The notes under the pieces are model-generated. The model was not told the origin of the DNA, ran no database searches, and was given only the letters and a program-made list of their open reading frames with translations. A stretch of DNA of 64,000 nucleotides from Hirudinaria manillensis (Eukaryota; Annelida; Clitellata; Hirudinida; Hirudinidae). Shown one piece after another: positions 38,201 to 64,000 of the stretch (its first letter is position 1; the number at the start of each line of letters is the position of its first letter). Made by a program: the position numbers and the translations under genes. The stretch spans positions 7,526,535 through 7,590,534 of the forward strand of contig CM067533.1 of the NCBI GenBank assembly GCA_034509925.1, in the 5' to 3' direction.

Positions 38201-40973
38201 CGAATCCTGGAATTGAACCACAGACCAACGAGTCGACAACTTCGAATGTCGCTTTATGAGATCTCAAGACTATTGAAGCTGATTTAACAGCCTCAGAGGA
38301 ATTCAAAATTGTGAAATAAATTATTATTACTATTATAAATTAGTTAATTATAAACTGCACAAAAAGAGAGCACATAAATTGACCTCTTGAACGGTTTCTT
38401 GTTGGAAGAGAAGGACCGAGGGACTCATCCTGGGTACGTCGATTTGAATCTGGAACAAAACAAAAAACAATGGACATACAGATGGATGGGCCAGTGGATA
38501 GATGTATGGGCCAGTGGATGGATGGATGGATAAGTGGATTGAAAAGATTCTAGAGAGTCTTTTATAATTTTTGTGATTGGATGATTTTAGAACATCAAGT
38601 GTTGAATAATTGAAGTGTTGAACGGTTCAGAAACTGTTCACAGTTTGAATTGCAGACGACAAAGTTCACGCGACCGAATGAATGAATGAACGAATGCTTT
38701 GCAGATCTTGGACAAAAAAAACATTTGAATGAATGGAGACAAAAGCATAAAATTCAATGCATTAAATGAATTAAAATTGAATTAATGCACCAAACTTTCG
38801 TTCGAGTCCAACAGCAGAACGAGTTTCCACCTCGTAAAGGTAGCAAGAGGCAGGTGTGCAGCATTTAAAATTTTAAAGTGCAATAATTCTACACAGAATA
38901 ATGTGATTATTAAATTTTCATGGATCAAAGTCTGATCATCATCGTAGTCGTCGTCATCACCATCATCGTCGTCATCACACCATCATCATCATCGTCATCG
39001 CCGTCAGAGCAGGTTGTCGGATCAGCTGCTTCTGTAGCACTTAAAAGGATTCTTATGCCAGGACAAGATATTTATGAATCCAAGGACCTAATTTATGACA
39101 TTCAATTCTAATGCACTTAAAATCTCTTTCACGTTCCACAGAAATGGATTAAAAATAAATAAATAAACAATTAAATAATTTAAATTAAATTAAATAATAT
39201 ATCAATTATTTGAGAAATGACAAACAAACAAAAAAACTGCTATAATAATTAAAAATAAATAAAATATAATAAATAAAAAACTTAAAACTGATTCCCAGCC
39301 TCCTCTGCTGTGGCCATATTTGTCAAGGACGTTCAAGAGAACGTTTTAATGAAGCTTTTAAGAAGCACTTGAAAAATGATTTTATATTTTTTAGATTTTA
39401 TTATTAAGAAATAAAAACTATTCATAAATTTATTTAAATAATTATTTCAATTTTATTTTGACCTTTCGGTTTTTATTTCCTAATAAAAATTTATTATTAT
39501 GTAATTAATTTATTTATTTATTATTAGCAAATTTATTTCAACAAACATTATATAGATGCATGAGCAAGGATTTAAACCACTTTTACAGTTAATAATAATA
39601 ATAATAACAATAATAATATTTAATGATGATCATTAGCACAATATTAAGATGACAAATTATTCTTGTCCCTTTAAACTCATGATTGATTTTTTTTTTACAG
39701 ATTAAACTAAAAAATATAATCAACTGAATTAATTAACAAAATGAAACAAACACAAAGCTTTGTATGAAATCTTGCACAAAGCAGACATTTTGTATCTCAT
39801 CTCATTGACTTTTTGACTGAAAACAAGTCAAAAGTTCACGAAAAGTTTGGAACATTGGATACGATATCATGAAACCATAACTTGTTTGTAAACAAATATT
39901 TTAATGACAATTGCATAATAATGAGGAACAAATAAAAGTCAAAGAGTGGCTAGGAGACCATTAAGCCCACCATGCATCAGTTTTATGACCACCAAATGCT
40001 CATGAATATTCAATGACAACCTGTCTGTGTGTCTCTTGGTGGATCTCCTGATGTCTGGTGCTGTAATACTGCTCCAGGTAGTTGTGGTACTCCTTCCTCT
40101 TCTTCTCCAGCATGCTTTCACGTCTGTCTGTCGTGGCAGGAAGGTAACCCTGGGAGCAGAAGTCGTATTAAAATGACGATCCGACGTCTTCGGAGATGTT
40201 TGGAGAGATCAACTCACCGAAAGAAGTTTCCAAACGAGGGGTCGATATCTCGACGGAATGCCCGACCAGCTCTGCTCCTTCAGAGCCTCTGTTGAAATTT
40301 TTCAATAAAAAAAGTATGAAAGAATAGTTGTGAGAGTTTAGAATTCTTGGAGCCTTAGTGCTTCATCGGAAAGTGTTGTCTCTTTCATTTGGACTCACCT
40401 AAATTGACGGTAGAGCAATTCAGAAGAGATGAAAATTTTTCCAGTTTGATGTCGTCTTGCTCGTGAGAGTTCGAGGGCATCAGACTTTGAACGGATTTGT
40501 TTCCCAACTGGCGAGGCTGAGGGAAGCTCGATTGACAAGATAACGGAGAAAATGAATCTGTAAGCCATGAAACAGACTCTCAATGCAAAGAATTCATTTC
40601 TCTTAAAAATAAATTTCAATGACAAACTCGGATTTTCACGCGATTTTGTGCTGGGGCCACGATTACCAGCACTGCACGCAGAATCGTGAGATGAACACTG
40701 TTTTGAGTTTGAACTTGGCAACGTGTTAGAATTGATTGCATTTGAGAGGTTGTTATGCTTCAATTGATTGCTGTTCTTTCGAGAACACAGTCTTATGACG
40801 TCGTCGTCTCCATCGTCCCATGCATCGTTGGTCTTTTCTTGGAAATCAGAAAACGAGTCACGAGATCCTATCTTTCCGAAGCGATCCTTCTTCCCCAAAT
40901 CACCTCTGAAATTAAATCTAAATTCACCTATGCTCCGATAAAAACTTGAGTCTAAAAGTTACCTTGCTTTCAT
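35214..40973 (-). CDS. TBC1D22: TBC1D22-type Rab GTPase-activating protein
   Basis: Exons: 40963-40973, 40640-40905, 40399-40557, 40218-40288, 40021-40149, 38384-38449, 38043-38163, 37050-37232, 36312-36439, 35785-35880, 35214-35369; 461 aa. The N-terminal part has the family segment FSDFQEKTNDAWDDGDDD; then LEKFSSLLN, SWSGIPSRYRPLVWKLLSGY, and the TBC catalytic core. The arginine finger is in IQIDVPR (Arg about 219) and the glutamine finger in SGYVQGMND (Gln about 254), so GAP activity is expected. FRWMNNLLMRELPLRC, LWDTYLSEPDGF and AEAYRLKFSFADAPKHF also match the family. Two parts are less certain. The donor of exon 2 may be at 40640 or 40628 (same phase, 4 residues apart). The 11-nt first coding exon (MKAR) may be preceded by more coding sequence, since vertebrate members have a longer N-terminus. 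TBC1D22 proteins are linked to Golgi Rab control; that role is by family only. Confidence 0.93.
36095..36165 (+). mobile_element. Degraded 3' tail of a non-LTR retrotransposon
   Basis: The sequence TGTATGGCGCTATATAAATGACAT runs straight into an ATT repeat. A GCGCTATATAAAT motif followed by (ATT)n is the kind of 3' end seen on CR1/L2-like LINEs and derived SINEs in invertebrates. No coding part remains. It sits in a TBC1D22 intron, antisense to that gene. Confidence 0.5.
38450..40020. other. Largest intron of TBC1D22
   Basis: 1.57 kb between exons 5 and 6. It contains GGAT tandem units (about 38480-38535), an ATC/GTC array (about 38936-39000) and otherwise AT-rich sequence. No exon is needed here, because the flanking residues THRQ and IQID are adjacent in the family. 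Confidence 0.6.
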
Positions 40974-42407
40974 TGCAGCTTTAACAGGAAAAGATCGCCA
41001 GCTGAATCAATCCATTAATAGAATTTGAACAAATAAATACGAAATAGTTCAAATAATCTCAGGTAAAGATGGTCGAGAGCCTAAAAATTATTTAAGCATT
41101 TTAAAAGTAACATTGGTGTCTTAATAAGTACGTGATTTTACTTTGTAACAACTGTCATCTTAGCAATAACAACGCCAACGGGCCACCCCTCAATGCTACT
41201 AAAACCGGACGATAACTTTAACAGAAACAAATTGCATTTAAAATAAAAAAATAAAACCGTTAAAAATATATAAATGTAACGAATTTAACTTGTGCATCCA
41301 AAAATAGTGTCGTTTAAATAATGCGCAAGAGTGGAATCATTTCTGGCTTTCCGGCGCCAACGAGTCAGTGAAATGTGACAATCTCTACCGATAAAATGTT
41401 ATTAAAACTAATGGATACAGAGTTTAATCTAACAAGACTGTGAACAATCAAACAAATGAATTCAAATTTAATAGTTATAAAATTATAAATAGCGCGTTTG
41501 CTAAAATGAACTTTGCTTTTTTGAATAAGTTGCAACTTATAAACCGATATTTTCTTAAAACATTTTAAGATAACTTTACGGGAAGCTAGAGTATAATTAA
41601 TGAAAAGAAGAAAATTGCACTGGAGAGGAAAATCATGAAAAAGACAGAGAATGAAACAATTATTGCAAATTAATTTGACATGTGGAGAATCCCAGTGATG
41701 CAATTTTCAATAAAATACCTGCCGATATTTCCAAAATTCTCAAGTATTCTTCTACAAAAACAAGACGGAACATTGGAATAACTTGGTAATTAATAATAAT
41801 AAGTTGACAAAATTGATTTATCATATTAAACTAAAAAAAAATAGTTGTTCCTCTTTCTTGTCTTCAGATGAATTCCAATGTCACCATTTGATGACCAATA
41901 TCAAATGACGGGGGAAATTAGCAAAATTTTAAATTAAATCGAATTTGGGGAGTTAAAAAAAACTATTTTCGCTGATTTAATTTGCTCTGTTCATGCATCC
42001 TGGTGACTAAACTTTAATTGCTCAACCGGGACTCCGTCTAATAAATGAAATTAACAATTAGTTTTCACTTTAAAATGTCCTGAATTTTGAAAATTAATTT
42101 AAAATCTCAGCTGATTAGCAGACGTCACAAGCTTCTTTCACCTGACTTTCCAATTGAAGCTCTTTATCCCGGGCCTCGAGAGCTTTTACGAGCACCTTTG
42201 TTTTCATTATTCGCCGAAGTTTTCTGCTGTGACCAACTGTTCCTAGCGTATGATGCCTTGCTAATCTCGCGCTACGAATTACGAAATAGAAGTTAAGTGG
42301 TTTTAATTCCGAGATCGGATTAAGGCTGTTGATTTCAAATGGGTTTCGGTAAGGAACTGAACAGCTTCTGCTATCACATCGTTGATCTCATCTGATATGC
42401 GGCAAAG
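40974..42407. other. Divergent promoter region between TBC1D22 and patatin phospholipase
   Basis: About 1.4 kb between the two start codons, which are head to head. It must hold both 5' UTRs and promoters, possibly also an upstream TBC1D22 exon: an open stretch WRSFPVKAA precedes MKAR in frame, after a CAG. No clear TATA box was identified. Confidence 0.5.
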
Positions 42408-56075
<13,668 letters not shown>

Positions 56076-57510
56076 GGTCGCCGACGAGGTTGCCATGGAA
56101 TGGAAATCTGCAGCAATTTGTAAATAATCCTTTTTTTTGTCTCCACATTTCCAACCTCTCCGTATGCAATTCAATGGCATGCCGTTCTCGATTTTTCTTC
56201 TGTCATTCATTCGTTCATTCGTAAAGTCCTGATTCATCCCTTGTCCACTCAACTGTTAGATACATATTTTTGTCCGAGCTTTGCTCCTAGAGATGATTTC
56301 GACCGTCATTCCTCCTCCTCCTCCTCCTCTTCCTCAGCAGTGAGTCATCAACTTCCTAGATTGGTGAAGAGATGGCTACTCATTAAAATTCGTTTTTCTT
56401 CTACCCACCTCCAAATACCTCCACTGAACTCGATCTTACATTCCTCAATTGCTGAGCACATAAGGCACGTAATGCAGCTTAAAACGATGTGTGCGTAAAA
56501 CTCTCTCAGGCCCATTTCTTAACATCTACATCAGCGATGACATTGACGTTAAATGTCACGCTAGTAATACCTAGGAGTGGTACTGGCAAGTCTTACCCCA
56601 TGCCCCCAACTCCCCCCTTGACGATTTCGTATGTCTGTGATAATAGCACCATGACATTCAAGAATGTCCAAGAATGTTTTCTATTCTTGTCTCTCCGTGT
56701 TTTACACGACGATGACGTGGTTTCGTGTGACGTCGTCGTGGTTTTTAAAGTAACGTGTCTTAGACGAATGTAAAATTCCAGCTTCTAATTCCACACACAC
56801 TGCGTGTATTTTTGACTGTTTTCGTGATTCGAGATGTTTCTCTCCTAAAGGTTTTCGTGGATTTGTTTATATTCGGACCTGCCACTTTCCTTTAATGTTT
56901 TTTTTTTCATATGCAAAGTTTGTGAAATCGTAAGTTCCGAACTGCTCTGCGGATAAGTAGATTAGGACGACCCCATCGGTCTCACTCCGATTCCCCGATA
57001 CCTCAGTACGTGGCCCCGAAGTGTGCCTTTCCATGTTGTTGCTTCAGGAGAAGAAGAAGATGGAGAGTCAAAATCTAATTTGACTGCTTTAGCTTGCAAG
57101 TTAGGCTTAACAACTCGGTGACCTTAAGCTCGCAAGGTCAAACTTGACGTCCCCGTTTAATTTGAATATCTTAAATTTCCATGCACTCTATGAAGTCAGA
57201 GTTCTGAAGGGTCATGGGTTTGCATTCTTGTCGATGATTTTTTGCAACTCGTGCTGAATTTTAAGAAATATTAATAATAATAATAATAATAATAATTCAT
57301 CGATTCGACAATAAAAGTATACGAAGCGCCAGAAGCAAACTCAATCGTTCGAGTCATTTGAATCTCCTTTTCGTTCGTTCTCTGCTTTGAGATGAATTCT
57401 TCATTTCCGGAGACTCCCTAACGGCGTCTGCTTCTTCCTTTTCCCTCTGGAAATCAAATCTTGTTGTTATTTACTTAAAATTGAGGGGGGAAAGAGAGGG
57501 GAGCGACATA
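56076..57510. other. Tail-to-tail spacer between patatin gene and ANKRD42
   Basis: About 1.4 kb with the 3' UTRs of both convergent genes. A plus-strand AATAAA at 57310-57315, after an AAT run, is the clearest candidate signal for the patatin mRNA. Open frames at 56241-56773 show no recognisable domains. Confidence 0.5.
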
Positions 57511-60495
<2,985 letters not shown>

Positions 60496-61205
60496 TAGGT
60501 CTGCCAATTATTTTATATTAATTAATTAACAATCATAAATGGATTTGATCTGCCAAGTATTTCCGCAATTCACGAACCAACGCATTTTCTGTTGGGGGAT
60601 TTCGATGCCATAACAACGGGGCATCGCGAAGTGGAAGATTCCTACAACTTGAACCAGAAAATGTTTATATAATTAACCTTTCGCCTGTTCAAATTTTTAA
60701 ATGTCACGAATATCTAAGTACATATCTAAGTTCTTGAATCTATGATTAAACGTAAATGCACTCTATCGATCAATGAGAAAAAACGGAAAAATATTTTAGC
60801 GCGGCCAGCAGGTCCCAGGGGTTCTAATGATGGCAACCCTACCGCTTTGGTGACTTCACCAGCTGTAATTTGCCGTTATTCCATCCCATTCACCAAACAT
60901 TTAAACCGCAACCTGAGCCCAACCAAACCCAAAGTTATCCAGCTATTATAATGATATCTTGCCAAAGTATGGATACCCCTCTAAATCAATGACTGGCATC
61001 TAATCAAAACAAAATGGAAAATTATTTATTCAACTTGGAAGAACACGACAAAAGATTTTGTTTTTGGCATTGCCGAGCGATCGATCGGCCAGTGAAATGC
61101 TAATAAACTTGTTAATAAACTTAAATAGAATTCATAACAACATGCTAAACGAGGCCGAATCACGACACGAGAAGAGAAGATTCCCGAGGGGAGCTCGGGG
61201 AGCTA
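60496..61205. other. Spacer between zinc-finger gene 3' end and ANKRD42 start
   Basis: About 0.7 kb. It contains the zinc-finger 3' UTR and the probable ANKRD42 promoter. A CAG eight bases before the ANKRD42 ATG could be an acceptor for a 5' UTR exon. No other gene is seen. Confidence 0.5.
61025..61030 (-). terminator. Candidate polyadenylation signal AATAAA (zinc-finger gene)
   Basis: AATAAA on the minus strand about 175 nt downstream of the zinc-finger stop codon (61206-61208). Confidence 0.5.
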
Positions 61206-62663
61206 CTAATGCTGCTTCATTCTGACCGTGCTGTTCATTTGGTTCGGTTCTCTGAGCTTGATGTTGACTTGGTGGATGCGCAGGCAGTGGATCCGCAAGT
61301 CGAGCCGGTTCTTGTAGGACTTCGTGCAGAGGTGGCAATGGTAGGGCTTCTCTCCCGTATGAGTTCGGACGTGGGTCTGGAGGTGAGATCGCTGGGAGAA
61401 CTTGTTTCCGCAGTAGCTGCACTCGAACGGCCTCTCCCCGGTGTGAATGCGATTGTGCTGCACCAAGTTCAGCATGGCGGAAAACGTTTTCCCGCAAGTC
61501 TGGCAGGCAAACGGTCGTTCCCCGGTGTGCATCCTGGTGTGGGAAATCATCTGCGACTTGAAAGCGAATCCCTTTCCGCACTCTGCGCACTGGAAAGGCT
61601 TCGTCTCGGAGTGGGCCATGACCGTGTGCAGCTTGATGGAAGTCCGAGATGCGTACTGTTTGTTGCAATACTCGCAGACGAATACTTCTCTCCCGCTTTC
61701 GGTTTTCGAACTGCCGCTTCCCGCGATCCCCTTTCGATGGGCCTTGTAAATGTGACAATTCAAGGTCGACTCCTTGGAGAAAGTCTTTCCGCATTCCGTG
61801 CAGAGATTCCAGTCGGACTTGGTTTCCTTGGAATGAACTTTTGCCAGGTGATTTTGCATCTCGGCCTTTCCAGTTATGGCGAGGCCGCAAAGTTCGCACA
61901 GGTTCGGTTTCGTTTCCTCTGCATGGATCTGGAGGTGTCGGTCGAGATTGATTTTTTTGCTGAAGGATTTGTTGCACAAGTCACAGGTCCAGACTTTTTT
62001 TGAGGAGTCGTTGGATGGAGGAGTTTCTTCGATGTAACTAGATGTTCCGAAGGCAAAAGAGCCATCTTCGGGAATCAGCTTTCCTTCTTCTGCAAGGGAA
62101 ACCAGAGTGTTCCCGTCGACCTCAGTTTTGAAAATATTTATCCTGCCGTCCTCTTCGGAGAAATCGTTGGCATAAGATTCAGGGAAAACTTCGTCATCCA
62201 TCAAGTCTTTATCATCTTCCCTGAAGAAAAAAAATTCAAATCGAACGTAGAAAAATAGCAGAAAGAGAAAACCAAAGAAAGTATACTTTTTGTAGGTGAC
62301 AATAAATTCCCCATTTTTCCCAAGATCAATGCCAAACTGTGAGAAGGACTCAATGAGGTTCGGTGGAATTTTGCATTCCTGTTCGTCCTCTTTGAAGGGT
62401 AGATAGAGTCTTCCGGTGTAAATATAGTCGAGTATCACGCTCATTAACTCCGGGTCAACACCGGGCAGCCTGATGTAGTAGGCCTCGGGCTTCTGATATT
62501 GGTGGTAAATAGATTCAAAAAATGATGAGGCGGCTGCCAGGATGATGCTGTGGGCCCGAAACTGTTTGTTTCCGACCAAGAGGAATGTATCGCAAAGAAA
62601 ATTTTTCTTTCTGAATACGGCACATTGCGATGCCAGACTAGCAAAGTATTCCGTAGTTTCCAT
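61206..62663 (-). CDS. BTB/POZ and C2H2 zinc-finger protein
   Basis: A probable sequence-specific transcriptional regulator. Exons: 62287-62663 and 61206-62220, 463 aa, joined across a 66-nt intron (donor AAAAA|GTATAC, acceptor TTCTTCAG|GGAAG). The BTB domain occupies about residues 5-90 (FLCDTFLLVGNKQFRAHS, ILDYIYTGRLYLP). An acidic linker follows, then eight C2H2 fingers from about residue 205 to 440, the last four with TGERPF/TGEKPY linkers (for example FACQTCGKTFSAMLNLVQH and FECSYCGNKFSQRSHLQTH). I chose the ATG at 62663 because the next upstream in-frame ATG lies beyond a 3' splice site (CAG before 62677), so that region is intron. It cannot be assigned to a particular ZBTB orthologue. 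Confidence 0.93.
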   Translation of the reverse strand: METTEYFASLASQCAVFRKKNFLCDTFLLVGNKQFRAHSIILAAASSFFESIYHQYQKPEAYYIRLPGVDPELMSVILDYIYTGRLYLPFKEDEQECKIPPNLIESFSQFGIDLGKNGEFIVTYKKYTFFGFLFLLFFYVRFEFFFFREDDKDLMDDEVFPESYANDFSEEDGRINIFKTEVDGNTLVSLAEEGKLIPEDGSFAFGTSSYIEETPPSNDSSKKVWTCDLCNKSFSKKINLDRHLQIHAEETKPNLCELCGLAITGKAEMQNHLAKVHSKETKSDWNLCTECGKTFSKESTLNCHIYKAHRKGIAGSGSSKTESGREVFVCEYCNKQYASRTSIKLHTVMAHSETKPFQCAECGKGFAFKSQMISHTRMHTGERPFACQTCGKTFSAMLNLVQHNRIHTGERPFECSYCGNKFSQRSHLQTHVRTHTGEKPYHCHLCTKSYKNRLDLRIHCLRIHQVNIKLREPNQMNSTVRMKQH

Positions 62664-62677
62664 TTTATCGACAAATC

Positions 62678-63241
62678 CTGAAATTGGAAACAACTTAATG
62701 AAGAATTTGTCTCCAAATGATTAGCAGCAAACAATCCCAACATGTATGAAAGGAGGATGTTGAAATATTGTGCTTTTGAAAACAAAATTGAAAAAGTCCA
62801 GTGGGTGCAGTTTTTTTGTTAATCAACCTTATATCTCCAAAGACTAGAATTTTAATATTAAGCTTTTTATTCAAAATCTCAAGTCAGTGCTTTTAATAGG
62901 AATCCTCTCAATTAAATTCTTAAACCAATTCATCATGATTGATAATTCAGTCTGCATTGAGACCAAAATTTACCCTAAGGATTCATCGCTTTAAACTATT
63001 TGTTCATTTCGCGACAAAATACGCTCTAATATCAAAGAGGAGTTGTTTACTCCTAAATTACAGTGTCTAGCAAATAATACGACAACTTTTCCTCTGTAAA
63101 CATTACTGACGATAGCTACAATGAACAACAGAATATAAATTCATCCATAGAACATCGAATCATTAAGCATTTCGAGCAAATGCTAAGATGTCGTGGCAGT
63201 AGCGCAATACTGATAGGAATCAAATCGTCTGTTGGCTTACA
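62678..63241. other. Intron/5' region of the zinc-finger gene and divergent promoter area
   Basis: The part next to 62677 is intron in the zinc-finger 5' UTR. The rest would hold the promoter of that gene and of the plus-strand ORF at 63242. No other element was recognised. Confidence 0.45.
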
Positions 63242-63460
63242 ATGTCTGATAAAACTCTGGAACAATTGAACAAATATAATCTAATTGGAAAGATCGAATT
63301 CCAGAACACAAAGAGCTACAATGCCAATAAATATCTAACCGGAAAGGCGACCGACGCTATTTTGGTACACTGCTTATTTATAAATGACAAATTTCAGTTG
63401 TTAATTTGTGACGCGTTAAAGCAACCGATAAATGTTGATTATTGGTTATATTTTAAATAA
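63242..63460 (+). CDS. Small unrecognised ORF, possible first exon
   Basis: A 72-residue frame starting MSDKTLEQLNKYNLIGKIEF with no domain that I can name. Codon content looks more gene-like than the AT-rich surroundings (mixed codons, no low-complexity run) and the start context is acceptable (ACAATGT). It may be the first exon of a gene leaving the window to the right: a GT at about 63364 (ATTTTG|GTACAC) could be a donor. It could also be a chance frame. Confidence 0.35.
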   Translation: MSDKTLEQLNKYNLIGKIEFQNTKSYNANKYLTGKATDAILVHCLFINDKFQLLICDALKQPINVDYWLYFK

Positions 63461-64000
63461 TATATTATTAAATAATTTCAAACCTTCTATGCATAGATCC
63501 AAGTAATTTAAACAAAAGCAGAAGTAATCAATCGATAAGGTATTCAGGAAAGTTGTCTTTACAGGCAACAAAGCTTTGGAAGTTTAATCCAATTTTTATT
63601 TTTGTAGTGTCATATTTTATTTGCGTAAAACATATTAATGATATTGAGTGGCTAAGTTAATTTTTAGTTTTTGGTCCTTGAAATGATTACCGTATGCTCT
63701 CGGGATTCGCACTTTATTTTCTTTTAGGACTAACCCACTGGAGATGCTTCAACGTTTTATATTTGTAACGTATTGAACCAGTTTCTAATCATAAGTAAGC
63801 TTTTGATTGAAGTTACTAGGGTATCAAAGGTTGAAGGTGTCAATCTATCAATCTTGGAATTTAGCAATAGTCATCCCAAATAACTAAGTCTGTTATTTTT
63901 ATCAGTTGGATAGCTTTCATAACATTATATATTCCATCTCTGTGATGGTAACTCATCAGTCTTCCACCTTTTTTTACTTAAATTTAAACCAAATAAACTG
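63461..64000. other. Window end, nothing recognised
   Basis: 540 bp of AT-rich sequence without a supported exon, repeat or signal. It would be intron if the ORF at 63242 is a first exon. Confidence 0.5.

Noticed and set aside
61209-62003. 264-codon plus-strand frame
   Set aside because: It is antisense to the zinc-finger exon. The minus-strand frame has eight perfect C2H2 fingers.
62664-62693. Upstream start adding MFPISGFVDK to the zinc-finger protein
   Set aside because: A 3' splice site (AATTTCAG) lies between this ATG and the METTEYF start, so the upstream codons are intronic.

Overview
The window looks like nuclear DNA from an invertebrate animal, most probably a lophotrochozoan (an annelid such as a leech would fit, but the species cannot be fixed from sequence alone). 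Genes are split into many short exons with GT-AG introns. Introns and spacers are very AT-rich and full of trinucleotide microsatellites (AAT/ATT and ATC/GAT), while exons are clearly GC-richer. The intermediate-filament gene has the long (lamin-length) coil 1B and a lamin-tail domain but no CaaX box, which is the protostome cytoplasmic arrangement. All exon structures were built by hand from splice sites, reading phase and family consensus, and the phases close exactly in every gene that is complete.

Layout. (1) About 1.8-15.05 kb, plus strand: the 3' part of a large multi-EGF (MEGF6/MEGF10/Draper-like) gene with about 24 eight-cysteine EGF modules, mostly one module per 129-nt exon. Its 5' end with signal peptide is not in the window, and there are two candidate terminal exons. 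(2) 15.6-21.57 kb, minus: a complete TUG/ASPSCR1 gene (18 exons, 538 aa), tail to tail with gene 1. (3) 23.3-28.15 kb, minus, with a TATA promoter near 29.3 kb: a cytoplasmic intermediate filament protein (12 coding exons, 641 aa). (4) 29.4-35.2 kb: an apparently gene-free spacer. (5) 35.2-40.97 kb, minus: a TBC1D22-type Rab GAP (11 exons, about 461 aa). (6) 42.4-56.08 kb, plus: a patatin-like phospholipase (11 exons, 742 aa) with a predicted N-myristoylation site, head to head with gene 5. (7) 57.5-60.5 kb, minus: an ANKRD42-like ankyrin-repeat/coiled-coil protein (10 exons, 449 aa). (8) 61.2-62.66 kb, minus: a BTB/POZ protein with eight C2H2 zinc fingers. (9) 63.24-63.46 kb, plus: a small unrecognised ORF that may be a first exon.

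These are unrelated housekeeping, structural and regulatory genes, not an operon or island. I see no CRISPR array, prokaryotic system, virus or convincing RNA gene. Mobile DNA is limited to two degraded 3' tails of non-LTR retrotransposons, near 36.1 kb and 44.5 kb. Two unrelated minisatellites share a 21-bp unit length. The most interesting observations are the competing terminal exons of the EGF gene, both made from microsatellite; the predicted lipid-anchored patatin phospholipase; an in-frame removable intron that would insert a hydrophobic segment in the zinc-finger protein; a GC-AG intron inside the filament rod; and a repeated tendency for trinucleotide repeats inside exons to be read as Ser or Asp runs.
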